DNA of 64,000 nucleotides from Microbacterium gallinarum (GCF_014837165.1 NZ_JACSPM010000001.1:401618-465617); one strand, 5' to 3'; shown: positions 51,647 to 60,113, counted from the first letter of the stretch. The notes: generated by a model from the sequence alone, not told the origin. A program made the numbers and translations.

Positions 51647-52834
51647 GTGGCGAAAATGAGCATCGAAACGGCCCCGAACGTCTCGGGAGTCAGTCAGCTC
51701 TTCCAGCTTCTGCGCGACGGCGTTCCTCGCACGCGTGCCGAGCTGGCGAAGTCGACCGGTCTCGCGCGCTCGACCATCGCAGCGCGCGTCGACGAGCTCA
51801 TGCGGATGGGCCTCATCACGCCGATCGCCGAGACGGTGTCGACCGGCGGTCGCCCGCCCTCCCAGTTCGCTCTGAACCCCAGCGCCCGTCTCGTGCTCGC
51901 CGCCGACATCGGCGCCTCGCACGCCACGCTCGCGGTGACGGACCTCGCGGGCAGCATCGTCGTCGAGCACGGCGAGCCGCTCGACGTCTCGCTCGGCCCG
52001 GTGCCGGTACTCACGTGGCTCGTCGACAACGCCGTGGCGCTGCTCGAGCGCATCGGCCGCTCGACCGACGACGTCGCCGCCATCGGCGTCGGCATCCCCG
52101 GGCCCGTCGAGCACTCGACCGGGCAGCCGGTGAACCCGCCGATCATGCCGGGCTGGGACCGCTTCGACGTGCCCGGCTGGGTGCAGCAGCACCTCGATGT
52201 GCCGGTCCTCGTCGACAACGACGTGAACATCATGGCGCTCGGCGAGCGCGCCGCCGCCTACCCCGGTGTCGAGCACCTCATGTTCGTGAAGGTCGCGACC
52301 GGCATCGGCGCGGGCGTCATCTCGGGCGGTGCGCTGCAGCGCGGCGCCCAGGGCATCGCGGGCGACATCGGGCACGTGCGCGTGGCCCGCGGCGCCGGCG
52401 TGCCGTGCCACTGCGGCAACCAGGGCTGCCTCGAAGCGCTGGCCTCCGGCCCCGCGATCGCGCGCGCCCTGCGCGCCCAGGGCGTGCCGGCCGAGAACGG
52501 CAATGACGTCGTCGACCTGGTCAAGCGCGGCAACATCGACGCCATCCAGGCCGTGCGTCAGGCCGGCCGCGACATCGGCGAGGTGCTGACGACCTGCGTG
52601 AGCCTCGTGAACCCGTCGGTGATCGCGATCGGCGGATCGATGGCCCGCGTCGGCGAGCACCTCATCGCCGGCGTGCGCGAGGTGGTCTACACGCGGTCCA
52701 TCCCGCTGGCGACCGAGCATCTGGCGATCGTGCAGTCGGTCGCCGCGCAGAACGCCGGCGTGCTCGGGGCGAGCGTGCTCGCGATAGAGCACGCTCTCTC
52801 CCCCGAGACCCTCAGCTCGCTGGTCTCGGCCTAG
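51647..52834 (+). CDS. ROK-family transcriptional repressor of the sugar system
   Basis: A 395-residue ROK regulator: N-terminal winged HTH at about 20-60 (RAELAKSTGLARSTIAARVDELMRMG), then the sugar-kinase-like fold with VLAADIGASHATLAVTDLAG, catalytic-type Asp in VLVDNDVNIMALGE (D191) and the zinc motif GDIGH...PCHCGNQGCLEAL (H243, C254, C256, C261). It resembles XylR/NagC-type repressors that release DNA on binding the pathway sugar. GTG at 51647 with TAAACT 5 nt upstream suggests a leaderless message. Its last 23 bp overlap the end of the convergent CDF gene. Confidence 0.9.
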   Translation: MAKMSIETAPNVSGVSQLFQLLRDGVPRTRAELAKSTGLARSTIAARVDELMRMGLITPIAETVSTGGRPPSQFALNPSARLVLAADIGASHATLAVTDLAGSIVVEHGEPLDVSLGPVPVLTWLVDNAVALLERIGRSTDDVAAIGVGIPGPVEHSTGQPVNPPIMPGWDRFDVPGWVQQHLDVPVLVDNDVNIMALGERAAAYPGVEHLMFVKVATGIGAGVISGGALQRGAQGIAGDIGHVRVARGAGVPCHCGNQGCLEALASGPAIARALRAQGVPAENGNDVVDLVKRGNIDAIQAVRQAGRDIGEVLTTCVSLVNPSVIAIGGSMARVGEHLIAGVREVVYTRSIPLATEHLAIVQSVAAQNAGVLGASVLAIEHALSPETLSSLVSA

Positions 52835-53831
52835 CGGCGGAGGCCGACCGTGTCCGCGCCTCCTCGGCGTCGCCTCGCGACGCCTCGTCGGGCAGGTCGG
52901 TGACGGGGACGACGATCACGTCCTGCACCTTCCAGTCCATGGCGGCGATCGCGGTGCGCGCGGCCTCGAGGTGATCGATCGACACCTTGGGCCGATGCGG
53001 CACGACGAACGCCTCGACGTGGAACACCTGGCCCATGTCGCGGATGCGCACCGCCGCCTCGCGCACCCACGGCTGCGCCTCGAGCGCCGCCACGATGCGC
53101 CCGTGGAGCGGATGCCGCGCCTCGTCGTCGTGCGTGCGGGCACGCTGATCGATCAGGTCGAGCACGGCGGACTTGGAGTTGCGCCAGCCATCCCTGACGA
53201 TGCCGATCGAGATGAACAGGGCGGCCGCACCGTCGAGCCACCAGAGCCCTATGCCGATGCCGAGCACGCCGACGATCGCGGCGACCGTCGTCGTCCAGTC
53301 GGCCTTCGCCATGTCGGCGTCGGTGTAGAGCACCTTGTTGTGGAGCACCGGCGCGAGCTTCGCCTTCGCCGGACCGTAGACGAACGGCCCGATGGTGATG
53401 AGCGCCATCGCGCCCACCATGAACCACCCGAGCCATACCGTCTGGCCGAACACCTGGACGGTGCCGATCGCGGGATGCTCCTGCCGCACGAGGCCGAGGA
53501 CCGCCTCGACGGCGAGGTTGCCGCCGACGGCCAGGAGCGCGACGCCGGCCACAAGGTGCCCGACGCCCATCGCGCGGTGCAGGCCGTACGGATACTTCCG
53601 GGTCGGGCGTCGCCGGATGACGAGGAGCGCGACGAGGAAGGAGATCTGCGGGATGAGCGACAGCATGTCCTCGATCCACGCGGTCTTCATCGCCTGAGAT
53701 CCGCCGACGACGAGCGCGATGATCGCGATCGTGACGATCGTGTAGCCGATCGTGAACCACTCCCACCGAACGGCCCTGCGCAGCGCCTCCTGCTGCTCGG
53801 CGGGAAGGTCGGTGCGGCCCATGGACTTCAT
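52812..53831 (-). CDS. Cation diffusion facilitator family transporter
   Basis: A 339-residue CDF protein with six helices (first at about 27-48, FTIGYTIVTIAIIALVVGGSQ) and a C-terminal cytoplasmic domain. The usual HxxxD/DxxxD metal sites of CDF are modified: helix 2 has WIEDMLSLIP and helix 5 YTDADMAKADWTTTVAAI, so ion choice cannot be read. ATG at 53831 follows GGGGAGG; MGRTDL nine bases later is an alternative. Its start overlaps the lipoprotein gene by 4 nt. Confidence 0.85.
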   Translation of the reverse strand: MKSMGRTDLPAEQQEALRRAVRWEWFTIGYTIVTIAIIALVVGGSQAMKTAWIEDMLSLIPQISFLVALLVIRRRPTRKYPYGLHRAMGVGHLVAGVALLAVGGNLAVEAVLGLVRQEHPAIGTVQVFGQTVWLGWFMVGAMALITIGPFVYGPAKAKLAPVLHNKVLYTDADMAKADWTTTVAAIVGVLGIGIGLWWLDGAAALFISIGIVRDGWRNSKSAVLDLIDQRARTHDDEARHPLHGRIVAALEAQPWVREAAVRIRDMGQVFHVEAFVVPHRPKVSIDHLEAARTAIAAMDWKVQDVIVVPVTDLPDEASRGDAEEARTRSASAARPRPAS

Positions 53832-54349
53832 CGCGACACCTCCCCGTCGAGGTAGGTCTCCAGTGCCGCCTGGAGTCCGTTCTCGCCGAGCGGCAGCAGC
53901 ACGGCGACGTCGGCGCCCCCGGAATCGGGGATGCCCGGATACCCCCGGGTCACCGACACGCGCTCCGCCCACGGCGTCGCGGCGGTGATCCCTCCGATCG
54001 CGAGATCGAGGGATCCCTCCTCCAGGTCGGCGACGAGGTCCTCCTCGCTGTCCACCGACCACTCCACCGTCGCGTCGTGCTCGCGCGCGAAGCCCTCGAT
54101 GAGGTCGGCGAGCGCGCCGTCGACGACGGTGCCGTCCACCACGACGAGGTCGCCGCTGGGCGAGGCCCCGACGCGCAGCTCGCCACCGGTGATGCGGTCG
54201 AGCGCCCCGTCGGGGTCTGTCGGGATCTCCAGCCCGCACCCCGACAGCGTCGTGACGCTCGCGGCGAGCACGACGGCGAGCGCTGCGCGCGCCGCTCCCG
54301 AGAGGCCCGTCGGCGCGCGACGTGCCCCTCGGGAGCGGACGCCCCTCAC
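53828..54349 (-). CDS. Amino-acid-binding-like lipoprotein (SBP_bac_3 fold), short
   Basis: A 173-residue lipoprotein with lipobox LSGC (Cys38) after VVLAASVTT. The mature part resembles the first half of a type-3 binding protein: ELRVGASPSGDLVVVDGTV, then ADLIEGFAREHDATVEWSVD and LVADLEEGSLDLAIGGITAATPWAERVSVTRGYP. At 173 residues it lacks most of the second lobe. GTG start at 54349 overlaps the SDR stop, and its end overlaps the CDF start, so it is coupled to the transporter. Possibly a sensor or accessory of the CDF protein. Confidence 0.72.
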   Translation of the reverse strand: MRGVRSRGARRAPTGLSGAARAALAVVLAASVTTLSGCGLEIPTDPDGALDRITGGELRVGASPSGDLVVVDGTVVDGALADLIEGFAREHDATVEWSVDSEEDLVADLEEGSLDLAIGGITAATPWAERVSVTRGYPGIPDSGGADVAVLLPLGENGLQAALETYLDGEVSR

Positions 54350-55242
54350 AGCGGTTTGCCTCCGGTGACCGGGAGCACGGCTCCCGACACGTACGACGCG
54401 GCCTCGGAGGCGAGGTAGACGTAGGCGCCGGCGAGTTCGGCGGGCTGTCCCGGCCGGCCGAGCGGCGTATCCGTACCGAAGGTGGCGATGCGCTCGGCAT
54501 CCCATCCCGTCGCGGGGATCAGCGGGGTCCAGATCGGACCGGGCGCCACGGCGTTCACCCGGATGCCCTTCTCGCCGAGCTCCTCGGCGAGCGCCTTGAC
54601 GAACGCGACCTGCGCCGCCTTCGTCATCGCGTAGTCGATGAGCCCCGGCGAGGGGTTGAACGCCTGCACCGACGACGTGACGATGATCGAGCTGCCCGCC
54701 GTCAGCTGCGGCACGGCCTGCCGCGCGGTGTAGAGCATCCCGTACAGGTTGGTGCGGAAGACGCGGTCGAACTCCGCGGTCTCGAGGGTCTCGATGCCCT
54801 CACGGTCCTTCTGGTACGCCGCGTTGAGCACCACGATGTCCAGACCGCCGAGCGCCGTCACCGCATCATCGACGATCGACGTCGCGAAGCCCTCGTCGCG
54901 GATGTCGCCGGCGAACGCGGCTCCGGTGCGCCCGGCATCCTTCACGAGCGCGATCGTCGAGTCGGCGTCCTCCTGCTCCTCCGGCATGTGGACGATGGCC
55001 ACATCGGCCCCTTCGCGCGCGAACGCGATCGCGACCGCCCGGCCGATGCCCGAGTCGCCGCCGGTGATGAGCGCTTTGCGACCTTCCAGCCGGCCGGCTC
55101 CGACATACGAGTCCTCGCCGTGGTCGGGTTCGGGGCGCGTCTCGTCGGTGAGCCCCGGCTGCTCCTGCTCCTGGGCGGGGAAGCCGCCCTCCGGGTGCTT
55201 GTCGCGCGGGTCGGTCTGGGTGTCGGCGTTCGTGTCGGTCAT
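54346..55242 (-). CDS. Short-chain dehydrogenase/reductase (YhdF/YhxC-type)
   Basis: A 298-residue SDR. A hydrophilic N-terminal tail of about 45 residues (KHPEGGFPAQEQEQPGLTD) precedes the Rossmann motif ALITGGDSGIGRAVAIAFAREG. Active site: NAAYQKD, SSIIVTSSVQAF with Ser and YAMTKAAQVAF with Tyr-x3-Lys; PGPIWTPL follows. It resembles glucose-1-dehydrogenase-like general stress SDRs; substrate unknown. The ATG at 55242 follows GAAAGGAGCG. It is first of the three-gene run SDR-lipoprotein-CDF. Confidence 0.87.
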   Translation of the reverse strand: MTDTNADTQTDPRDKHPEGGFPAQEQEQPGLTDETRPEPDHGEDSYVGAGRLEGRKALITGGDSGIGRAVAIAFAREGADVAIVHMPEEQEDADSTIALVKDAGRTGAAFAGDIRDEGFATSIVDDAVTALGGLDIVVLNAAYQKDREGIETLETAEFDRVFRTNLYGMLYTARQAVPQLTAGSSIIVTSSVQAFNPSPGLIDYAMTKAAQVAFVKALAEELGEKGIRVNAVAPGPIWTPLIPATGWDAERIATFGTDTPLGRPGQPAELAGAYVYLASEAASYVSGAVLPVTGGKPL

Positions 55243-55540
55243 CGCGTCGCTCCTTTCGATGACTCGACGGTATGAAGCGTCCGCCTGGGCGGGGAGGGGC
55301 TTGACGGACGCGAAAGACATGACCGAGCGGATGCCTCGGCCCCCGGCATCCGCCCCTCGCCTCCCCCACCTGTCCCAGATCAGGGGATTCGACGACATCA
55401 GGACGATTCCGCGGAAATCAGCCTGATCTCGCCAGATCTCCTGATTTCGGCGACGCCGCGAGGCACGCGAGCACGGCAGAACCGAGCGGATGGCGCGGCC
55501 GCGGCATCCGCTCCTTGCCGAAGCCGCGCCTCCACTCGGG
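55243..55540. repeat. 298-bp gap with clustered inverted repeats
   Basis: No gene is seen. The middle holds several linked palindromic words: AGATCAGG (55377-55384) with CCTGATCT (55422-55429), ATCAGGA (55397-55403) with TCCTGAT (55439-55445), and GAAATCAG (55414-55421) with CTGATTTC (55441-55448). On each side are GCGGATGCC/GGCATCCGC-type hairpins (55327-55353) and GAGCGGATG...GCATCCGCTC (55485-55513). The SDR promoter must lie near 55250-55300. The repeated ATCAGG word may be a binding site or a transcription end for the CDGSH gene. Confidence 0.5.
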
Positions 55541-55756
55541 TCACGATGTCGAAGGCGGGGGTTCAGTCGAGAACCGGGTGAGCTTGTGGGTGCCGTCGCA
55601 CCAGGGCTTGATCGCCGAGGCTCCGCACCGGCACAGGGCGACCGTGCGTCGAGGGTTGTCGAGCGGCTCGCCGTCGTCGCCGAGGATCTCGACGTCGCCG
55701 CGCACCAGCAGCGGCCCGTTCGCGCACGCGGTGATGACCGGCGTCCGCCCGCTCAC
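55541..55756 (-). CDS. CDGSH-type iron-sulfur protein
   Basis: A 71-residue protein with one complete CDGSH motif, CRCGASAIKPWCDGTH at 42-57: three Cys and one His ligate a [2Fe-2S] cluster with redox or cluster-transfer activity. The N-terminal part ITACANGPLLVRGDVEI is usual for prokaryotic MitoNEET-like proteins. The GTG start overlaps the upstream stop by 4 nt, so it is made with the heme-oxygenase-fold protein and is a plausible electron donor for it. Its small size is normal for the family. Confidence 0.92.
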   Translation of the reverse strand: MSGRTPVITACANGPLLVRGDVEILGDDGEPLDNPRRTVALCRCGASAIKPWCDGTHKLTRFSTEPPPSTS

Positions 55757-56811
55757 GACGCGAACCCGTCCCCGGCCCGCAGCGACGACCGGCCGGCTTC
55801 GAACGCCGTGCGCAGGTGGCCGGCGCTGAGGTCGTCGAGAGCGAGGCAGGCGGCGGCCCCGAACATGATGTCGGGCACCAGCTCGGGCCGCTGCTCGGCC
55901 AGCCCTCCGGCCAGGTCGTGCGCGGCGATCTGCTCGTGCACGGCGTCCGCCTCGACGTGCTCGTCGAAGTACTCCGTGACCTCGGAGTCGAAGCCCAGCC
56001 GCCGGAAGGCATCGCCGTACGAGCGGTTCGGCAGCGAGGACGTCATCTCGAACGCCGCCAGGTGGCCCACGATCGCGCCGACCAGGCGACGATTGAGACC
56101 GAACATCGACATCGCGTTCTGCGAGGCGAGAGTGACCGCGGGCACGGCGTCGGCGTATGCGCCATACGACGAGTCGAGGCCGGCGCCCCTCATCGTGCGG
56201 GCGAAGATCTCGGCGTGGACGCGCTCGGGCCGCCCGCCGCCGTACTCGTCGGACTGGATCTCGACCAGAGCGGCCTTCGCCCGCCCGGTGAGCCGCGGGA
56301 TGGCCCAAGAGTGCGGGTCGGCTTCGCGGAGCGTGTAGATGCTGCGATGGATCAGGAACTCCCGCGCCTGCTCCAGCGACGCCTCCTTGGCGAGGAAGCG
56401 GGAGAGAGAGGGTCCGGGCGACGGTGCCGTCAGGTCGAACAGCGCCTGCGCGATCGCGGCTGCGTCCGGCTCCGGGCTGTCGGGAACCCGGACGGTGCGG
56501 CGAAGGGATGCCTCGAAGGCCGACTCCAGGATCCCCCGCGCCTCGACCAGCGCAGGATGCCACTCCCAGCCGGCGTCGATCCATTCGACCGACCCGTAGA
56601 CGCTCGCGTAGAGCAGGAACAGCGTGAACTGGATGTCTTCGTCGGTCGTGACGTCGTCGCTCTCCAGCACGGCCTCCCGGCAGGCGCGGACCATCGCATC
56701 GCGGCGATGGGCGAAGTCGTCGTGCATGAGGATCGCCAGCGTCGTCGCGCTGAGCGGCCCCCGCGGCGCGAAGGCGTGAATGGCGGTGGATTCGATGTCG
56801 GCGATCGTCAT
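55753..56811 (-). CDS. Heme-oxygenase-fold diiron (HDO-like, 'iron-containing redox enzyme') protein
   Basis: A 352-residue all-helical protein of the PF14518 Haem_oxygenas_2 type. Candidate iron ligands are in EIQSDEYGGGRPERVHAEIF (184-203, E184 and H199) and in the C-terminal helix EYFDEHVEADAVHEQIAAHD (280-299, with E284, H285, D289 and H292). These E/H/D patterns resemble the HDO family (UndA, BesC, SznF) that activate O2 on a diiron centre. The substrate is not known. AGGAGGACCC precedes the ATG. It is translationally coupled to the CDGSH gene. Family placement is good, chemistry is inferred. Confidence 0.78.
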   Translation of the reverse strand: MTIADIESTAIHAFAPRGPLSATTLAILMHDDFAHRRDAMVRACREAVLESDDVTTDEDIQFTLFLLYASVYGSVEWIDAGWEWHPALVEARGILESAFEASLRRTVRVPDSPEPDAAAIAQALFDLTAPSPGPSLSRFLAKEASLEQAREFLIHRSIYTLREADPHSWAIPRLTGRAKAALVEIQSDEYGGGRPERVHAEIFARTMRGAGLDSSYGAYADAVPAVTLASQNAMSMFGLNRRLVGAIVGHLAAFEMTSSLPNRSYGDAFRRLGFDSEVTEYFDEHVEADAVHEQIAAHDLAGGLAEQRPELVPDIMFGAAACLALDDLSAGHLRTAFEAGRSSLRAGDGFAS

Positions 56812-56913
56812 GGGTCCTCCTGGTGACGCGCCCGCGGGCTGCCGCGGCGATCGCTTCGACTCTCTCAGGCGCGACCCGCGAACCGGAGGGGTTGACGCCG
56901 CGCCGCGGTCAGG

Positions 56914-57714
56914 CTAGATCCGCGACGTGCGCGGGCGCGGCATCCGATCCGTCTGCGACCCTGCCGCGCGCCGCAGGATCAGCCGCAGCCAGCGCAGCGG
57001 CGGGAAGTCGTGCGGCCAGTGGACGAGCACCGACCGGAAGCCCCGCGAGAAGCGGACCGCGAACGCCGTGAGGTCGCCGAACGGCCGCATCGAGATTCGC
57101 ATACCGAGACCCCGGCGGTAGCGGATGACGTGCCGATCGCCCAGGTGGAACGAGAGGTCGAGATCGTCGTGCACTTCCGGATCGTGCCGGTGCACCTCGG
57201 TGCGCACGTCGTCCCACACGTCCCTGCGGAACGCGAGGTTCGAGCCGAAGAGGGGCAGGTGGCCGAGCGCCGGCGCGGCCGAGGCGATGTAGGCGGCGAG
57301 ATAGACCGCCGCCAACGGCACGCGCAGCCGCGGCGGACCGTCCGCGAACACCGCTCCCCCGGTGATCGCGCCGACCTCGGGCCACTCGGCGAACGCGGTC
57401 ACGACCCGCTCGATCCACTCCACCGGTGGCAGGCAGTCGGCGTCGAGCCGCAGGACCAGGTCGCCGGTGGCGGCGTCATATCCCGTCGCGGATGCCGCGG
57501 GGATGCCAGGCTCGGCACACGGAATGGTCCGCGCCCCGGCCGCACGCGCCACCCGCGCGGTGCCGTCGGACGAGCGGTTGTCGACGACGACGACTTCGTC
57601 GGCCGGACGGCTCTGGACGGCCAATGCGGCGAGGCACGACGCGAGCCGCTCAGCGTCGTCCTTGGCGGGGATCACGACCGAGACCCTCAGGGCTGTCCTG
57701 TCGGTGGGGGTCAC
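56914..57714 (-). CDS. Family 2 glycosyltransferase
   Basis: A 266-residue GT-A glycosyltransferase with VSVVIPAKDDAERLASCLAAL at 11-31, DEVVVVDNRSSDGTARVARAAG, the metal-binding DADCLPP (about 93-99) and FGSNLAFRRDVWDDV before EVHDDLDLSFHLG with the ED-type catalytic Asp. Two short hydrophobic stretches near 132-152 suggest membrane contact. No signal. Donor and acceptor are unknown. Its GTG start lies 14 bp from the stop of the F420-type oxidoreductase gene, both on the minus strand. Confidence 0.87.
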   Translation of the reverse strand: MTPTDRTALRVSVVIPAKDDAERLASCLAALAVQSRPADEVVVVDNRSSDGTARVARAAGARTIPCAEPGIPAASATGYDAATGDLVLRLDADCLPPVEWIERVVTAFAEWPEVGAITGGAVFADGPPRLRVPLAAVYLAAYIASAAPALGHLPLFGSNLAFRRDVWDDVRTEVHRHDPEVHDDLDLSFHLGDRHVIRYRRGLGMRISMRPFGDLTAFAVRFSRGFRSVLVHWPHDFPPLRWLRLILRRAAGSQTDRMPRPRTSRI

Positions 57715-57728
57715 CGCTTCTCCCCGGA

Positions 57729-58697
57729 TCAGGCGAGCGCTCGCAGTCGCTCGAGCAGCGGCTCGGCGACCTCGGTCACGAAGCGCTCCTGCTGCTCGTC
57801 GCCGATCTGCACGATGGCGATATCGGTGAACCCGGCGTCCATGAACGGCTGCACGCTCTCGGCGAGCTCATCGAGGTCGGGTCCGCACGCGATCGCCTCG
57901 GCGACGTCGTCGGTCCGCACGAACTGGCTCGCTGCCGCGAAACCCGCGGGCGTCGGAAGGTCGGCGTTGACCTGCCACCCCCCGCCGAACCAGCGGAACT
58001 GGTCGTGCGCCCTCTCGACCGCCGTCTCCAGATCGGGATCCCACGAGATGGGCACCTGGCCGATCTTGCGCGAGGGGCCCGGGTGCGCGACATCCCAGCC
58101 CGCCACCAGGTCCTTCTCGGGCGTCACCGCGATCATGTGGTCGGCGAGCGGAGCGAAGCGCTCGATCGAGTCGCCGCCCGACACCGCGATGCCGATCGGC
58201 ACGCCGTCGTCGGGCGCGTCCCACACGCGGGCCGAGTCGACCCGGAAGTACTCGCCGTCGAAGGTCACGAGCTCGCCCGAATGCAGTTCGCGGATGATCT
58301 CCACAGCCTCTTCGAGCATGCTCTGGCGCGTGTCGACGCCCGGCCAGCCTTCGCCGACGACGTGCTCGTTGAGGCTCTCCCCCGAGCCCAGACCGAGCAC
58401 GAACCGCCCCTCCGACAGCAGCTGCATCGTCGCCGACTTCTGCGCGACGACGGCAGGGTGGTACCGCATGGTGGGGCAGGTCACGTAGGTCATCAGCTCG
58501 ACCCGAGAGGTGGCCTGCGCGACGGCGCCGAGCACGCTCCACGCGTACGGCGAGTGCCCCTGCGTCGTGAGCCACGGCGAGTAGTGGTCGCTCGACACCT
58601 CGAAGTCGAAGCCGGCCTCCTCGGCCGCCTGGGCATAGCGCACGAGTTCCCTCGGCCCGCTCTGCTCGGTCATCAGGGTGTAGCCGAATCGCACCAT
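57729..58697 (-). CDS. LLM-class F420-dependent oxidoreductase
   Basis: A 322-residue luciferase-like TIM-barrel protein (F420-dependent glucose-6-phosphate dehydrogenase-like group). It shows FGYTLMTEQSGPRELVRYAQ at 4-23, DFEVSSDHYSPWL, VELMTYVTCPTMRYHPAVVAQ, SEGRFVLGLGSGESLNEHVVG and GIAVSGGDSIERFA. Cofactor F420 is inferred from the subfamily; substrate unknown. The 175 bp up to the next gene at 58873 hold no gene or clear promoter. Confidence 0.87.
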   Translation of the reverse strand: MVRFGYTLMTEQSGPRELVRYAQAAEEAGFDFEVSSDHYSPWLTTQGHSPYAWSVLGAVAQATSRVELMTYVTCPTMRYHPAVVAQKSATMQLLSEGRFVLGLGSGESLNEHVVGEGWPGVDTRQSMLEEAVEIIRELHSGELVTFDGEYFRVDSARVWDAPDDGVPIGIAVSGGDSIERFAPLADHMIAVTPEKDLVAGWDVAHPGPSRKIGQVPISWDPDLETAVERAHDQFRWFGGGWQVNADLPTPAGFAAASQFVRTDDVAEAIACGPDLDELAESVQPFMDAGFTDIAIVQIGDEQQERFVTEVAEPLLERLRALA

Positions 58698-58872
58698 GCT
58701 CGTCGCCGCTCCTCACTCGTCTCGGCCGCGACGCGACTGCGCGCGGCCACGTATCGAGCCTGCGGGACGCTCGGCGACGGGCGCGACGGGGTTGACAGCG
58801 CGCGGCGCCGGCGTCTATCCGGGTGGCGTGCGCCTCGCCGAGGCGGGTGCGCGGGTCTCGGGCGGCCGCGCG

Positions 58873-59415
58873 TCAGGCCACGAGCTCGTCGACGAGCGCG
58901 ACCTTCGCGTACCCCGCGGCGAGCGACGCCATGAACGCCGCGTGCACGTCGGCGCCGCCGATCCGGGTGCCTGCGAACTCGAGGTCGGGGGCGGCGCACG
59001 CGTCGGCGGCGACGGTCACCGCGAAGCCGAGGTCGGACGCCGCCCGCACCGTCGCGTCCACGCACATGCTGCTCTGCATGCCGACGATGAGGACCTCGGA
59101 TGCCGCGGCCCCGCGCAGCAGGTCGTTCAGCGGCGTCTCGAGGAAGGCGTTCGGGTGCGCCTTCGGCACGATGGTCTCGCCTGCCAGCGGTGCGACGCGC
59201 GAGTCGATCTCGCCGCCGGGCGTGCCCGGTACGAGCATCCCGGCTCCCGACTCCCGGCTCTCGTGCCGCACATGGATCACCGGCGCTCCGACCGCGCGCT
59301 GATCGGCCAGCAGCACCGCGGCGCGCTCGGCGGCGGCATCCGCTCCCACCAGCGGGTATGCGCCGCCCGGGAAGTAGTCCCGCTGGATATCCACGATCAC
59401 GAGGACCCGAGTCAT
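58873..59415 (-). CDS. Isochorismatase-family hydrolase
   Basis: A 180-residue cysteine hydrolase. The catalytic triad motifs are visible: Asp in VIVDIQRDYFPGG (D9), Lys in IVPKAHPNAFLETPLNDLL and Cys in VLIVGMQSSMCVDATVRAASD. Nicotinamidase- and isochorismatase-like enzymes share this fold; without the metal or large specificity inserts it is closest to generic amidohydrolases. It overlaps the TetR gene by 4 nt (ATGA), so the TetR probably controls its own operon. Confidence 0.88.
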   Translation of the reverse strand: MTRVLVIVDIQRDYFPGGAYPLVGADAAAERAAVLLADQRAVGAPVIHVRHESRESGAGMLVPGTPGGEIDSRVAPLAGETIVPKAHPNAFLETPLNDLLRGAAASEVLIVGMQSSMCVDATVRAASDLGFAVTVAADACAAPDLEFAGTRIGGADVHAAFMASLAAGYAKVALVDELVA

Positions 59416-60068
59416 GTGCCGCCTTCCGGAGCGTGCGGAGCCGTGATGGTCGCGCCGGCCGAGGTCAGCGCCCCGGACGGCAGGTCGAGCATCGCCTCGA
59501 CCGAGCGCAGCAGCAGACGCACGCGCTCCGAGGCATCCTGCCACGCCACGAGCGAATGCGCGTTCAGGCCGTCCACCATGCCGAGCGTCTGGGCCGCGAT
59601 CGCGTCGGGATCGTCGCAGCGGAACTCCCCCGCGGCCCGGCCCCGCTCGAGGATGCCGCCGAGGAAGCGACGCCACGCGTCCATCTGCTCGCGCACCCGC
59701 TCGGCGAGCAGGTCGTTGCGGCGGCCGAGCGACCAGCTCTGCACCCAGATCAGCGTCACCTCGCCCCTGCCGTCGTCGAGCAGGCTCGCCAGCACCGCGG
59801 ACAGCGCGTCGGCCGCGGAGCTGCGGCTCTCGGCGAGCGCGATCACCTCGGCGAGTTCGTCGCCGACGACGCCCGAGAAGGTGTCGGCGACGAGTTCGTC
59901 CATGCTCGGCACGTAGTGCGCGACCAGTGCCGGTGCGACGCCGACCTCGGTCGCCACCGCCCGCAGTGTCACGGCCACGAGGCCCGACTCGAGCGCGATG
60001 GCGCGGGCGGCGTCGGCGATCTGGGCGACGCGCTCGGCGGCGGATCTTCGCGTGGGTGTTGACGGCAT
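59412..60068 (-). CDS. TetR-family regulator next to agmatine deiminase
   Basis: A 218-residue TetR protein with HTH at about 14-60 (RVAQIADAARAIALESGLVAV, then TLRAVATEVGVAPALVAHYVPSMDELVADTF). The C-terminal domain resembles the BetI-type group, often linked to choline or polyamine genes. It is divergent from aguA with 63 bp between starts; the palindrome TTGATC-AAGT-GATCAA lies between. Its own start lies 11 nt after a TACAGAAT-like element. Control of aguA-amidase and isochorismatase is inferred. Confidence 0.88.
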   Translation of the reverse strand: MPSTPTRRSAAERVAQIADAARAIALESGLVAVTLRAVATEVGVAPALVAHYVPSMDELVADTFSGVVGDELAEVIALAESRSSAADALSAVLASLLDDGRGEVTLIWVQSWSLGRRNDLLAERVREQMDAWRRFLGGILERGRAAGEFRCDDPDAIAAQTLGMVDGLNAHSLVAWQDASERVRLLLRSVEAMLDLPSGALTSAGATITAPHAPEGGT

Positions 60069-60097
60069 CAGGGACGATTCTGTACCGTGATGCCGAA

Positions 60098-60113
60098 TTG
60101 ATCAAGTGATCAA
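60098..60113. promoter_or_regulatory. TTGATC-AAGT-GATCAA palindrome, candidate TetR operator
   Basis: A perfect 16-bp palindrome lies between the TetR gene (start 60068) and aguA (start 60132). Position and length fit a TetR dimer site acting on both promoters. It is the only strong palindrome in the 63-bp gap. Confidence 0.65.

Noticed and set aside
58792..58821. TTGACA (58792-58797) followed after 18 bp by TATCC as a plus-strand promoter
   Set aside because: No plus-strand gene follows and the -10 lacks the final T; likely chance.
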